The notes: generated by a model from the letters alone, not told the origin. Positions 1 through 9,768 are shown, counted from the first letter of the stretch. The stretch is 64,000 nt of DNA from Planctomycetota bacterium (GCA_016872775.1 VGZA01000012.1:49563-113562); one strand, 5' to 3'. Numbers and translations are program-made.

Positions 1-1
1 G

Positions 2-1399
2 AACTACTCCATCGATTGCCTGCGCGGTCCGGAATCCATTCCCGAATCGAAATCGCTGACGGTCGCCGGACAACCCACCGAGTTTTCCTATCAGGTCCGT
101 CGTTGGGTCGACCCGACGAAGCTGGGATGGTATTCCGGCGACCATCACATTCACGCGGCCGGCTGCGCCCATTATTCCAATCCGACAGAAGGAGTCCATG
201 CGGACGACATGATGCGACATTGCCTGGGCGAAGATCTGAAGGTTGGCTGCAATCTGACATGGGGACCGTGCTTCGACTACCAGTTGCAGTTCTTCACCGG
301 CAAAGACGATGCGGTCTCGCAATTTCCCTATCTATTGCGCTACGATATCGAAGTCTCGGGTTTCGGCTCACACAATTCGGGGCATCTTTGCCTGCTGCGG
401 CTTACGGAACGCAACTATCCCGGCGGTGATTCCAACAAGCATTGGCCAACGCTGGGATTGAACACGCTCAAATGGGCGAAGCGTCAAGATGCGATTACCG
501 GTCCAGCGCATTCCGCGTCCGGCTTGGCTCCCTCGGCCGAGCGAATCGAGGGGCCCGACGGTCCCAACAGTCTGCCGAGCTACGCGATTCCACAGTACAA
601 CGGCATCGGCGCGAATGAGTACATCGTCGACATCACGCACAATGTCCCCGGCAGGGATGGCACGCTGGTCCCCGCCATCGACTTCATCTCCACCATGGAT
701 ACGAACCGGCAACAAGAATTTAACATGTGGTATCACACGCTCAACTGCGGTTTCCGTGTCCGAGCCAGCGGGGAGACCGACTTTCCCTGTATTTCCGGTC
801 AACGGGTTGGTATGGGGCGAGTTTATGTCAAAGTGAACGGCAACTTGAACTACGAGGATTGGTGCGAAGGCATCCGGGAAGGACGCAGTTACGTCAGTGA
901 TGGGACGAGCCACTTGATGGAGTTTACGGTTCAACCCAAGGGGAAAGCGAAAGCGTCGGTCCCGGTTGGCTCGCAAGGAAGTGAATTGAAGCTCGACAAA
1001 CCTTCGACGATTCAGATTACGGCGAAGGGCGCGGCGCGTTCGGACGGCCGCAAAGTGCCGCTCGAAGTCATCGTCAACGGCTACCCCGTCGCGAAACAAG
1101 AGATCATCGCGGACGGTTCGACCCAAGATGTCTCACTGGAAGTCACGATCGACCATAGCAGTTGGGTCGCATTACGACACTTCCCGTCAGCGCATACGAA
1201 TCCGGTTTTCGTGCTGGTCGGCGACAAGCCGATCCGAGCCTCGCGGCGAAGTGCGGAATGGTGCCTGCGTGGCGTCGACCAATGTTGGGCGCAGAAACAA
1301 CAGTTCTACGCCGCGGCGGAAAAAGACGAAGCAGCGGCAGCCTACGAACACGCCCGCCGCGCCTACCGAAAAATCCTCGACGAAAGCGAGACCAACTAA
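2..1399 (+). CDS. CehA/McbA-type metallohydrolase, C-terminal part (5' end outside window)
   Basis: The frame is open from the first bases of the window and runs 465 codons to a stop at 1399, so the N-terminus is missing. The segment WYSGDHHIHAAG (about residues 43-54 of the visible part) is the His-rich metal-binding start of the PHP-like CehA/McbA metallohydrolase fold. The remainder (VDITHNVPGRDGTLVPAIDF, VKVNGNLNYEDWCEGIREGR) fits the C-terminal part of planctomycete members. The family has hydrolytic members acting on carbamates and phosphoesters; the substrate here is unknown and export is likely but not visible. It lies 58 bp upstream of the haem protein on the same strand and may be co-transcribed with it. 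Confidence 0.7.
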   Translation, partial: NYSIDCLRGPESIPESKSLTVAGQPTEFSYQVRRWVDPTKLGWYSGDHHIHAAGCAHYSNPTEGVHADDMMRHCLGEDLKVGCNLTWGPCFDYQLQFFTGKDDAVSQFPYLLRYDIEVSGFGSHNSGHLCLLRLTERNYPGGDSNKHWPTLGLNTLKWAKRQDAITGPAHSASGLAPSAERIEGPDGPNSLPSYAIPQYNGIGANEYIVDITHNVPGRDGTLVPAIDFISTMDTNRQQEFNMWYHTLNCGFRVRASGETDFPCISGQRVGMGRVYVKVNGNLNYEDWCEGIREGRSYVSDGTSHLMEFTVQPKGKAKASVPVGSQGSELKLDKPSTIQITAKGAARSDGRKVPLEVIVNGYPVAKQEIIADGSTQDVSLEVTIDHSSWVALRHFPSAHTNPVFVLVGDKPIRASRRSAEWCLRGVDQCWAQKQQFYAAAEKDEAAAAYEHARRAYRKILDESETN

Positions 1400-1457
1400 T
1401 CACGAAAGCAGAGTGGGTCCCTACGAACTCCCTTCTAACTTTAAACTTCCCAAATAT

Positions 1458-4400
1458 ATGCATGCAAAGATTACTCTGTTGGTTCTGGTTTGTTGCGTGG
1501 CCGCGGCCATGCCGGCGATCGCCGCCGACGAAACGACGACGACGCGCGTGCCGTGGCGCTCGTCACGTCTGACCGGGTCACCCGACCCGCCGCCGCCCTT
1601 CGTGGCGACACACGCCTTTTCTGAAGTCCAGCTCAAAGAGCCTGTGTTCATTGTCTGGTCGCCGGATTTGAAACGGTACTTCGTCGGCGAAAAGCGCGGT
1701 GTCATTTCGTCGCTCGTGAATCGGCCTGATGCGAAACCGGAACTTGCATTCGACATCACCATGCAGCTCGACAAGTCCACCTGGCCCCAGCATGCCGGTG
1801 GCATCGATTCACTTTACGCCATCGCGTTCCATCCAAAATTCGCCGAGAATCGCACCTGTTACGTCTGCTACACCTTGGCCCACAAGAACAACAAGGTGCC
1901 TAATCTGGCGGACGGTTCACGGGTCTCGCGCTTTCGCGTGCTCGACGAAAACCCGCCACGCCTCGATCCCGAGAGCGAAGAGGTCATGCTGACCTGGGAA
2001 CAGGGCGGTCACAACGGGTGTGAGCTGAAATTCGGACCGGAGGGCTATCTCTACATTTCGACCGGCGATGCTCGACCACCCAATCCGCCGGATGAGCTTC
2101 ACACCGGCCAGGACATCACCGACCTGTTGTCGTCGGTGTTGCGTATCGACGTCGATCGGCGCGAAGCTGGCAAACAATATGCCATCCCGTCCGATAACCC
2201 GTTTATCGGAATGTCGGTTGGCGAAAAATCGGCGCGGCCCGAAGTTTGGGCCTACGGCTTTCGAAACCCCTGGCGGATGAGCTTTGACCGCCAGACCGGC
2301 CAACTCTGGCTTGCGGACGTCGGGTGGGAACTCTGGGAGATGGTCCACAGGGTCGAACGCGGCGGCAACTATGGTTGGAGCGTCGTCGAGGGGCGACAGC
2401 TCATTCACGCCGACGATCTTCCGGGTCCGACACCCATTCAGACACCGCTGCTTGAATTGCCTCACACGATCGCCGCGAGCATTACCGGCGGATATGTTTA
2501 TCGAGGCAAGCGGTTTCCGGAACTTGCCGGCGCCTACATCTTCGGCGATTGGGAGTTCCGCCGCCTGTGGGCCGCGCAGTTTGAAAGTGACCGCCTGGCG
2601 TCGCTGACGGAACTCACGCGGCCAACCGTTCGTGTGGTGTCGTTTGGCGAGGACCCCGAGGGAGAATTGCTTTTCCTGGACTACGACACCGGGTTCGTGC
2701 ACACACTCGAACGAAACGACGGGCGAGGCCGGAACGAGGATTTTCCGGTCAAGCTTTCCGACACGGGGCTATTCGCGCTCGAATCCGAACCGCGGCGCGG
2801 CGCGGAGTCGCCGGCCGCCGGCGTCATCCCCTTCGAAATCAATGCGCCCCAATGGCAGGACGGTGCCCAGGCCCAGCGATGGCTGGCTCTGCCCGGGACA
2901 TCGAGCATCACCGTCTACGGCGGCGAAGGCAAGCCGATGCCGAGCCAGGTGTTCTGGCATAACTTCCGCTTGCATTTTCCCCAGGACGCGGTGCTCGTCA
3001 AAACCCTGTCGCTCGAGACGACTCCCGGCGATCCGGCATCGCGACGCAAGATCGAGACGCAGCTGCTGCACTTTGACGGCGCCGACTGGCGCGCTTACTC
3101 GTACGCGTGGCGCGACGACCAGACCGACGCCGATCTGGTTCCCGCCGCCGGCGACGAGAAAACCATTGTTCTCCGGGATGACACTCAGCCGTCGGGGCAG
3201 CGTCCCTACGTGTGGCAATTCCAGGACCGCACCCAGTGCCTGCAATGCCACAGTCAGTGGCCACAGTACGCCATTGCGTTTAACCTGGCTCAGCTGAACC
3301 GTGATGTCGCATCGGACTCCGGCAGCCACGTCAATCAACTCGTGCAGCTCAGCCGAACGGGGCACCTGGTTCGCCACGCGCTCGATGACAGCGTGCAACC
3401 ACCGTATGACGCCCGGTCGGCAGCGGACGAGGATCGTTTACCCGACCCGTTGGATGCTGCCGCGGCGCCGATCGCGGCGCGCGCGCGTTCGTATCTGCAC
3501 GCGAATTGCTCGCACTGCCACCGCTTCAATGGCGGCGGTATTGTCGGTCTCGATTTGTTATTCCAAAAGACCGTCGCCGAGGCCCGCATTCTTGAATCGC
3601 CGATCCGCGGCGATTTCGGGCTCCCTGAAGCGCGAATTGTCGCGCCCGGGCACCCCGAACGAAGCACGCTCTATTTCCGCATGGCCAAATTCGGTCGGGA
3701 TCGAATGCCCCACGTCGGCTCCGAACGACCGGACGAGGCCGGGCTGCGGCTGATCGGCGACTGGATCGCTTCGTTGGATGCGAATGCCCAGCGAATCGAC
3801 GATTCCCCAGCGGCGTCCGGTATCGAGCAACAATTGACGCAACCACAGCTCGCCCAGCGCTGGGCGCGGCGGCTCGGCCGCGGCGAACTGCCGGCGGTCG
3901 AGCGAACGAGCCTGATTCGGGCCGCCATGTCGCTCGAACCGGGTGCGGTGCGCGACCTGTTCGATGGCTACCTTCCCGTCGACGGTCACGAGCCCAAACT
4001 GGGCCCGCGACCAAGGCCAGCGTCGATCGCTGCGCACGCCGGAGACCTCGAGCGCGGCAAGAAACTGTTCTGGGACAAGTCGTCGAATTGCGCAACGTGC
4101 CACAAGATCGGCAACGAAGGCGTCAACCTGGGACCCGAGCTGACACGGATCGGGCAGAAGCGGACGCGCGACGAGCTGCTCGACAGCTTGCTGAACCCCT
4201 CGCGAACCGTCGACCCGGCTTTTGCCGCCTACCTGGCCGTCACCAAGGACGGCCGCCCGATCTCCGGACTGCTGGTGCGTCGTACCTCAACCGAAGTCGT
4301 CGTGCGCGACGCCAAGAACAAAGAATTTGCCATCCCCGTCGACGAACTCGAACGGCTCGCCGTTTCGCGCGTTTCGCTGATGCCGGACGGCTTGCTGGCC

Positions 4401-4460
4401 GGCTTCACCGCGCAACAGGCGGCGGACCTGGTGGCGTATCTCGCCAGTCTGCGCGAGTAG
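1458..4460 (+). CDS. PQQ-type sugar dehydrogenase (GSDH) fused to a diheme SO2930-like cytochrome and a PVC haem-binding domain
   Basis: A 1000-residue exported protein. The start at 1458 is chosen because it gives a clean signal peptide (MHAKITLLVLVCCVAAAMPAIAA); the open frame extends upstream but overlaps the previous gene. Residues about 40-415 are a GSDH/sorbosone-dehydrogenase beta-propeller (GFRNPWRMSFD, GGNYGWSVVEG). Residues about 425-770 resemble the SO2930 diheme c-type cytochrome family, with CLQCH near 594 and CSHCH near 684. Residues about 860-1000 are the Planctomycete haem-binding module, with CATCH near 878 and the GxxLGPELTRIGQ / SLLNPSRTVDPAF signature. It should oxidise a sugar or aldehyde in the periplasm and pass electrons through three haems. 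The three-module order is unusual. Cofactor use is inferred. Confidence 0.85.
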   Translation: MHAKITLLVLVCCVAAAMPAIAADETTTTRVPWRSSRLTGSPDPPPPFVATHAFSEVQLKEPVFIVWSPDLKRYFVGEKRGVISSLVNRPDAKPELAFDITMQLDKSTWPQHAGGIDSLYAIAFHPKFAENRTCYVCYTLAHKNNKVPNLADGSRVSRFRVLDENPPRLDPESEEVMLTWEQGGHNGCELKFGPEGYLYISTGDARPPNPPDELHTGQDITDLLSSVLRIDVDRREAGKQYAIPSDNPFIGMSVGEKSARPEVWAYGFRNPWRMSFDRQTGQLWLADVGWELWEMVHRVERGGNYGWSVVEGRQLIHADDLPGPTPIQTPLLELPHTIAASITGGYVYRGKRFPELAGAYIFGDWEFRRLWAAQFESDRLASLTELTRPTVRVVSFGEDPEGELLFLDYDTGFVHTLERNDGRGRNEDFPVKLSDTGLFALESEPRRGAESPAAGVIPFEINAPQWQDGAQAQRWLALPGTSSITVYGGEGKPMPSQVFWHNFRLHFPQDAVLVKTLSLETTPGDPASRRKIETQLLHFDGADWRAYSYAWRDDQTDADLVPAAGDEKTIVLRDDTQPSGQRPYVWQFQDRTQCLQCHSQWPQYAIAFNLAQLNRDVASDSGSHVNQLVQLSRTGHLVRHALDDSVQPPYDARSAADEDRLPDPLDAAAAPIAARARSYLHANCSHCHRFNGGGIVGLDLLFQKTVAEARILESPIRGDFGLPEARIVAPGHPERSTLYFRMAKFGRDRMPHVGSERPDEAGLRLIGDWIASLDANAQRIDDSPAASGIEQQLTQPQLAQRWARRLGRGELPAVERTSLIRAAMSLEPGAVRDLFDGYLPVDGHEPKLGPRPRPASIAAHAGDLERGKKLFWDKSSNCATCHKIGNEGVNLGPELTRIGQKRTRDELLDSLLNPSRTVDPAFAAYLAVTKDGRPISGLLVRRTSTEVVVRDAKNKEFAIPVDELERLAVSRVSLMPDGLLAGFTAQQAADLVAYLASLRE

Positions 4461-4501
4461 TGTGCCGGGGATAATGGGGCCGGGAGAGCCGTGACGCAAC
4501 G

Positions 4502-5515
4502 TTACCGAACGAATCTCGCCACGCGACCGCCGGGACCAACCGTCCAGCCGTTACCGGTGGGATCGAATCCGACACTGTTGTAATTCTGTTGGTCGATTGC
4601 CGTCCACGTCGTACTGCCGTCCAGCGATTCGTCCGAGCCTGACGTCCCCACCACAACCCAACGGTCCTTTGCCCACGCCGCGCACGAGCGAAATGGGAAC
4701 GGTTTTTCGAGGAGTACCCAGGTCTTGCCCCCATCCTTCGTTCGGGCTGCTGTGGTTCCGAGTTCATTCGGTTTGCGATAATCGCCACCGACAATGAGGC
4801 CTTGATCTCGATCCCGAAATGCAATGGAAAACGCCCCGCACGATTCGTTGTTTGAAAAAATCGGCGTCTCAACAACCGTCCAGTGTTGACCCCGATCATG
4901 GGAATGAAAGATTCTCGAAGACTTGCCTCCTCCGGTGCAGAACATGACACCGTTTTCGCCGTGGGTAATCAGGCATGTGCCGCTGGCAGCGAAGGCACTC
5001 TCGTTGGCAAGTGCCGGCGGAAGGTCTTTGGCCTCCAGCCGTTTCCAGTTCGCTCCTCCATCCTCGGTGATGATCAATCGAAATTGTCCTTGGACGGGGT
5101 CACTCAACGCAACACCATGGCGGTCGTCCCAAAAGGCGATGGCATCAAAGAACGCATCCGGGTCGGAATTTTTGAATTGCAGCACCCAGTTACGGCCGGC
5201 ATCAACCGTCTTGTAAATCCGCGAATTCTCGCCAGGGCCGATACTCAGCAGAAAGGCGGTCGACGCGCCAAATGCTTCGACATCGCGGAAATCAAGCTCT
5301 TCGGCCCCCGGCACGGTTCCCTCAATCCAGGTCTTCCCGCCGTCGGTCGTTTGAGCGTACATCGCCTGCTTGCCGCTGATCCAGGCAATCTTCTCGCTGA
5401 CAACCGACAGGCCACGCAAATCGGCCTGCGACCGGATCTTCTGCACCTGCCATTCGCCAGCAGCCATTGAATCAGAAAACACGAACATCAAGACAACGAG
5501 CAGGTAAAGTCTCAT
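4502..5515 (-). CDS. Exported BNR/Ycf48-like beta-propeller protein
   Basis: 337 residues with a short signal peptide (MRLYLLVVLMFVFSDSMAAG). Repeated units of the type TTDGGKTWIEG, TVDAGRNWVLQF, TEDGGANWKRLE, SHDRGQHWTVVE and TKDGGKTWVLLE are BNR/Asp-box-like blades, as in Ycf48/HCF136 and the planctomycete proteins annotated oxidoreductase or photosystem II stability factor-like. This most probably forms a seven-bladed propeller outside the cytoplasm. No catalytic residues can be named and an enzymatic role is not supported. The gene is convergent with the haem dehydrogenase (41 bp between stops) and divergent from the isomerase-like gene. Confidence 0.75.
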   Translation of the reverse strand: MRLYLLVVLMFVFSDSMAAGEWQVQKIRSQADLRGLSVVSEKIAWISGKQAMYAQTTDGGKTWIEGTVPGAEELDFRDVEAFGASTAFLLSIGPGENSRIYKTVDAGRNWVLQFKNSDPDAFFDAIAFWDDRHGVALSDPVQGQFRLIITEDGGANWKRLEAKDLPPALANESAFAASGTCLITHGENGVMFCTGGGKSSRIFHSHDRGQHWTVVETPIFSNNESCGAFSIAFRDRDQGLIVGGDYRKPNELGTTAARTKDGGKTWVLLEKPFPFRSCAAWAKDRWVVVGTSGSDESLDGSTTWTAIDQQNYNSVGFDPTGNGWTVGPGGRVARFVR

Positions 5516-5837
5516 GACATTGATCCAACGTTGGAATCGACACCGGAAGTCGCCACGTAATGCGCGCGATCCTACCCTCTCGGAACAAATTGCACCATGC
5601 GCCCTTACGATTCGCTTGACTTCGGTGATCGGAATGCCCCCGGCTTGCCCGGGGGCATTCGAGGAATGACGTAACGAAATCAGGGTAGCTCGAATCCAAT
5701 AAGGCGGATCCCCTGCCGACTGGGTGACTCTCCTCCAGCCGAATGTTACACTGGGCGCCGCAGAGGATCTTTCTGGTTCCGTGAGCCATCATCGAAATAG
5801 TCGTTTGTTGTCTTGTGATTTCGTGGAGAAGCCTGCT
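5516..5837. other. Divergent intergenic region (322 bp)
   Basis: Separates the start of the minus-strand propeller gene from the start of the plus-strand isomerase-like gene, so it should carry both promoters. Apart from the 12-bp-stem hairpin at 5632-5660 there is no recognisable RNA gene or ORF of credible composition; the open frames across it are extensions or shadows. Confidence 0.5.
5632..5660. repeat. Perfect 12-bp stem-loop between divergent genes
   Basis: GAATGCCCCCGG (5632-5643) and its exact reverse complement (5649-5660) flank a 5-nt loop. It lies in a divergent promoter region about 117 bp from the minus-strand start, so a terminator role for an annotated gene is not obvious. 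It may be a dispersed palindromic repeat, an operator or a leader structure; the sequence does not say which. Confidence 0.6.
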
Positions 5838-6749
5838 ATGACCAACCTGCCACATCTATCCCGCCGTTCATTCTTTCGAACCTCCGCTGCCGTTGCGGCG
5901 GCTCCTGTGTTTTTGCAGGGAATTCCGCAACTGGTTGCAGCTCCCGCGCCGCGTCCAATTTTGAAAACGCTCAAGATCGGCATGGTGGGTGTACCTGGTT
6001 CGCTTACCGACAAATTGAAGGCGGCGAAACAGGCCGGCTTCGATGGCATTGAACTCGACGCGCCGGGATTCAATCTGGAGGAAGCGAAAAAAGCGATCGC
6101 CGAAACGGGCCTGCCAGTGGATGGCACGGTATGTTCGTCCCATTGGAACGTGCGACACACGAGTCCGGATGCGGCGACGCGTAAGAAGGCGCTGGAACAT
6201 TTGGAGACAGCGTTGCGCGACACCCATGCAATTGGTGGCAATACCGTGTTGTTGGTCGTGGGCAAAGGCGAGGATGGACCGGAATCGGAGATCTGGCCAC
6301 GGTCGATCGAGAACATTTCGAAAGCAATCCCGCTGGCCGCATCGCTGGGCGTGTACATTGCGATCGAAAATGTCTGGAATCAATTCCTGTACGATCACGA
6401 TGGCAGTAACAATCAGACCGCCGATAAGTTCGTGAAATACGTTGACGAACTGAACTCGCCGTGGGTGGGAATGCAGTTCGATATTGGTAATCACTGGAAG
6501 TATGGCGATCCAGGGGCGTGGATTCGGCAGCTCGGTCGTCGTGTCGTGAAGCTCGATATCAAAGGCTTTTCGCGGGCGCAAAACAACTTCACACCGATCA
6601 GCAAGTGCGATCTGCCGTGGGACTCCGTACGTTCGGCGTTGACGGAAATTGGATTCTCGGGCTGGTGCGCAGCCGAAGTCGGTGGCGGCAACGTCGAGTA
6701 TCTGCGAGGCGTCGCCAACGAGATCAAGGAAGTATTGAAACTGGCATAG
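5838..6749 (+). CDS. Sugar phosphate isomerase/epimerase (AP-endonuclease-2-like TIM barrel), Tat-exported
   Basis: 303 residues starting at the ATG at 5838, followed by a twin-arginine signal (LSRRSFFRTSAAVAAAPVFL) and then a TIM-barrel domain of the xylose-isomerase-like/AP endonuclease family 2. Landmarks are KQAGFDGIELDAPG (strand 2), the IAIENVWNQF segment with a metal-binding Glu, VGMQFDIGNHWKYGDPG with Asp and His ligands, and the C-terminal GFSGWCAAEVGGG with the last Glu. These ligand positions match divalent-metal isomerases. The substrate is unknown. Planctomycetes carry many Tat-exported paralogues, often beside sugar dehydrogenases, which agrees with the GSDH fusion upstream. It appears intact. 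Confidence 0.85.
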   Translation: MTNLPHLSRRSFFRTSAAVAAAPVFLQGIPQLVAAPAPRPILKTLKIGMVGVPGSLTDKLKAAKQAGFDGIELDAPGFNLEEAKKAIAETGLPVDGTVCSSHWNVRHTSPDAATRKKALEHLETALRDTHAIGGNTVLLVVGKGEDGPESEIWPRSIENISKAIPLAASLGVYIAIENVWNQFLYDHDGSNNQTADKFVKYVDELNSPWVGMQFDIGNHWKYGDPGAWIRQLGRRVVKLDIKGFSRAQNNFTPISKCDLPWDSVRSALTEIGFSGWCAAEVGGGNVEYLRGVANEIKEVLKLA

Positions 6750-6851
6750 TCGGCGAAATTGTCCCCGTCTTAGTTGAAAAGGTGGCGGCTCCTGTGTCCG
6801 GGGTTTAGATTCCGGACAAGCCATTTTCCTCAAGAACAGGAGTACACCACC

Positions 6852-7390
6852 ATGTCGCGGAAGTACCAGAAGTCGAAGGTCATTCGCAACTCTTTTACCG
6901 AGCGGACGAAAATCCGAGGTCAGGCGAAAGCTCAAGCTCGCGAAGTTCAGCTTCCGTTGGACGTGGAGAGCCTCGTTGAGATGTCACGCACGGCGCTATC
7001 CAGTTTTGCCGCGGAAGTGGGCCTCATTGTCGCGCAGCGGCTGTTGGAGGACGAAGCGACACAGTTCTGCGGCGAACGGCACGAAAGGCAGACGAAACGG
7101 GAAATGACGCGTTTTGGGCATTCACGCGGCTATGTGACGCTCGCTAGTCAAAAGGGCCGTATCCACAAGCCACGTGTCCGCTATGTGAAAAAGGACGGCG
7201 AAGTCGAATTGGAGCGATACCGTTTGCTTCAGTCGCCAGATGCAATGCCTCAGGCGGCGTTGAACCAACTGGTAAATGGGGTTTCGACGCGTCGCTATGA
7301 GCATGTCGTGGAGTTGGTAGAGAAGGTTATGGTGTAAAGAAATCGAGCGTTAGCCGTGGCTTTATTCGAGCTTCGGCCAGCGTTCCAAGG
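6852..7390 (+). pseudogene. IS256/mutator-type transposase, N-terminal part, frameshifted and truncated
   Basis: From the ATG at 6852 the frame reads 161 residues resembling the N-terminal half of IS256-type (Mutator) transposases, including VGLIVAQRLLEDEATQFCGER and FGHSRGYVTLASQKG. It stops at 7335-7337 just after YEHVVELVEKVM. In the +2 frame, from 7331, the homology continues as GVKKSSVSRGFIRASAS to about 7385, where members of the family read into the catalytic DDE domain. So there is a deletion of roughly 10 nt giving a frameshift, then loss of the whole catalytic domain. The element is dead. No terminal inverted repeats were identified. It lies about 300 bp from tRNA-Arg. Confidence 0.8.
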
Positions 7391-7687
7391 CAAGATCAGA
7401 AATCGGGTACTTTCCCCAGTCCCCAGAGCCTGCAGGGGACGGACTTTATCGTTAGATCTGGCCTGCTTCGGTCCCGGGCCGACACAACCATCGGCGACGC
7501 ACGCGGCCCATTGTATTCGACGGTGCAAAGCAAACCGTTTGTCGCAAGACAATGCGAACGCCCAATGATCGAATGACGAAAAAGTCGATTTGTGGGGGGA
7601 TTCGTGGGCGGACTTTCGAGGGCGGAACGGTTTGGTGGAGTTCCGCGAGTCACCGCAATTGCTTGCCAAATCGGAGCTTAAGCAAAG
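7391..7687. other. Non-coding stretch between transposase remnant and tRNA
   Basis: About 300 bp with no credible gene. The short open frames have no family resemblance. It may contain further debris of the insertion element or of the target, including the GC-rich self-complementary segment CCCCAGTCCCC...GGGGAC near 7408-7442, but nothing can be identified. Confidence 0.4.
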
Positions 7688-7761
<74 letters not shown>

Positions 7762-7878
7762 GGGAAACGGATTACCCGGGGAAGCCCCTGAAATCGTGGT
7801 CTCATTCTGACGATTGGACGCGGGAGGTGTCAAGGACGGGGGCAGAGGGTTACGGGGAACGAAAGGTGTTACACGCGA

Positions 7879-9024
7879 TCAGGGTTTGGCGTACTGCACA
7901 TGGTGTCCTTTGGCTTTTAGGCGGATGCGGTAGAGACTCTGGTCGATCGTCACATACAGCGTGTTGATCTCGTCTCCGATCCCGAACTCCACGTTGCTCG
8001 GCATGCCGACCGGCGGATGGTCGTCGTCGGTCACCTGGTTCTCCGGTCCGGTAGGAAGAAACGCCACTTCCTTGCCGGCCGGGTTGAGTACCTGCACGCC
8101 AGGTCGCTTCAGGCTTCGCGTGGTCAGGTAGACATTTCCCGCGGCATCGACGCACATGCCGTCGCAACCGGCTTGATCGCCGTAATCAAGCAACGTCTTG
8201 CGCGCACCACTGACTTTACCGTCGGCTCCCAACGGAAAAGCGTAGATCGCCATCGGTCCATGTTTAGGAGGCGGCGCGGTCGGATCGATCTTGTCGGTGC
8301 CGTTGTCGTGGTCGGCCACATAGAGCGTCTTGCCATCGGGACTCAGCGCGATTCCGTTCGGCTTCGAAACTTCATGCGTGATCTCGATCACCGATCCGTC
8401 TTTCTCAATCCGATAGACCGCCCGATGTTCCAGCTCGCGAGGTTCATCACCCAGGTAGCGGGGGTCCGTGAAATAGACGCGACCCTGACGGTCGAGGCAG
8501 CAGTCGTTGGGTGCATTGAATTTTTTGCCTTTGTAGCGGTCGGCGAGCGTGGTGCGCTGCCCGGTCTTGACGTTCCACTTCGAGACTCTTCGCCCGCCCT
8601 GGTCGGACCCTTCGCATGCGATCAGATCGCCCTGGCTGTCGAAGATCATCCCATTGGCTTTGCCGCTGTCGATCGAGAATGCCGCGGTTTGCCCCGAGAC
8701 CGGGTCATAACGCATGATGTAGCCTTTGTCATTGCCGACCGGAATATCGGTGTAATAAATGCTGCCATCCGGCGCAACGGCTGGACCCTCCGCGAGCCCA
8801 CCCTGGATCGCCGCCTGGCGTGTGAACAGCAGCTCCAATCGAGAGTCCGCGTTCACAATGCTGTCGCCCTGGGGCCGCCCCACGTCGAACGCATGCAGTT
8901 GCCGCGCACTGTCGGTCATCCACGGCCCAACGCCGTTCAGGAGACTGGAAACGGAGGCGAAGAAAGTGATCGCAATCGCGAACTTACGCGACCATCGGTT
9001 ACACGGTTGATTTGCTCGATGCAT
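7879..9024 (-). CDS. SMP-30/gluconolactonase/LRE-like beta-propeller, exported
   Basis: 381 residues. The start at 9024 (MHRANQPCNRW...) is preferred over the ATG 34 codons upstream because GAGGGG lies about 7 nt before it and a signal/anchor (FAIAITFFASVSSLLNGVG) follows. The domain is a six-bladed SMP-30/gluconolactonase propeller. GLAEGPAVAPDGSIYYTD supplies the first metal-binding Glu, FNAPNDCCLDRQGRVYFTD the Asn/Asp ligands, and VSKPNGIALSPDGKTLYVAD the second metal Asn and catalytic region. It probably hydrolyses a sugar lactone in the periplasm, with unknown substrate. It would pair logically with a sugar dehydrogenase such as the GSDH fusion near 1.5-4.5 kb. Confidence 0.85.
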   Translation of the reverse strand: MHRANQPCNRWSRKFAIAITFFASVSSLLNGVGPWMTDSARQLHAFDVGRPQGDSIVNADSRLELLFTRQAAIQGGLAEGPAVAPDGSIYYTDIPVGNDKGYIMRYDPVSGQTAAFSIDSGKANGMIFDSQGDLIACEGSDQGGRRVSKWNVKTGQRTTLADRYKGKKFNAPNDCCLDRQGRVYFTDPRYLGDEPRELEHRAVYRIEKDGSVIEITHEVSKPNGIALSPDGKTLYVADHDNGTDKIDPTAPPPKHGPMAIYAFPLGADGKVSGARKTLLDYGDQAGCDGMCVDAAGNVYLTTRSLKRPGVQVLNPAGKEVAFLPTGPENQVTDDDHPPVGMPSNVEFGIGDEINTLYVTIDQSLYRIRLKAKGHHVQYAKP

Positions 9025-9186
9025 GCCTGACCCCTCGTGACGATTTACGAATCGATCCTGGAAGTTCGTTGATGCCGGTGCGGCACCGCAAAAAAGTAGT
9101 ACCGCCAGTGCACGAGAATAGGGCAACCAGATCAGAATGCAAGAGTTGCCACGAAAATATTGATCGCGAACGGCGCATACTGCAAA

Positions 9187-9768
9187 ATGACTCCAGGGCT
9201 CGGGACGTCACGGCGACGATTGGGAGGTCTTGATTTGGAAGCGCGGCCTGTACTGGTGATCGCTCGTCGATCCGGATCGGGGCAACGGGTATTCGCCGCC
9301 GAGCCAACCTTGGCGGAGCGTCGCCGGCATGCCAATCTCGTTTCCTTGTTCTTCGTACTGGGCGTACTGCAGGCCGTACCGGCGGTCAAGGAACTGCTGC
9401 AGCGACATTTCGCGGCGCGGGGGACGCTCGACCCGCCGTTCTGGCTGTATGGCCTCTTGCTGATCGCGATCCTGGAATTCGCCTCCGCGTTGAGCCTGAT
9501 GCGTATTGTCGACCACGCCGCATTGTGGGTGCTTTCCCTGCTGGCGCTGGCAGTCGCAATGGCCCAGGCCTACCTGCTGGCGCTGATCCTGTTCGCTCGG
9601 CAAGGCACACAACTCGCGGCGCTCGACCTGTCCGACGCCGCCCGCGGGTTCGGTCTGCCATGGACCTGTCTATTCATGCTCTCCGCGCACGCGGTCGTCG
9701 CCTGGATACTGGGCCGCGCCGCCACGCAGCAGAAGTCCGAAACCAGCCGCCGACTGCGCGGTTCGTAA
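9187..9768 (+). CDS. Hypothetical four-helix membrane protein
   Basis: About 193 residues from the ATG at 9187; a TTG at 9160 in the same frame is an alternative and neither has a convincing ribosome-binding site. After a basic N-terminal region of about 55 residues come four hydrophobic segments: NLVSLFFVLGVLQAV, WLYGLLLIAILEFASALSL, VLSLLALAVAMAQAYLLALIL and WTCLFMLSAHAVVAWIL. I do not recognise a family. It reads in the same direction as the CPBP protease gene 120 bp downstream. The weak start and unmatched N-terminus leave open that the true start lies at the hydrophobic part. Confidence 0.55.
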   Translation: MTPGLGTSRRRLGGLDLEARPVLVIARRSGSGQRVFAAEPTLAERRRHANLVSLFFVLGVLQAVPAVKELLQRHFAARGTLDPPFWLYGLLLIAILEFASALSLMRIVDHAALWVLSLLALAVAMAQAYLLALILFARQGTQLAALDLSDAARGFGLPWTCLFMLSAHAVVAWILGRAATQQKSETSRRLRGS

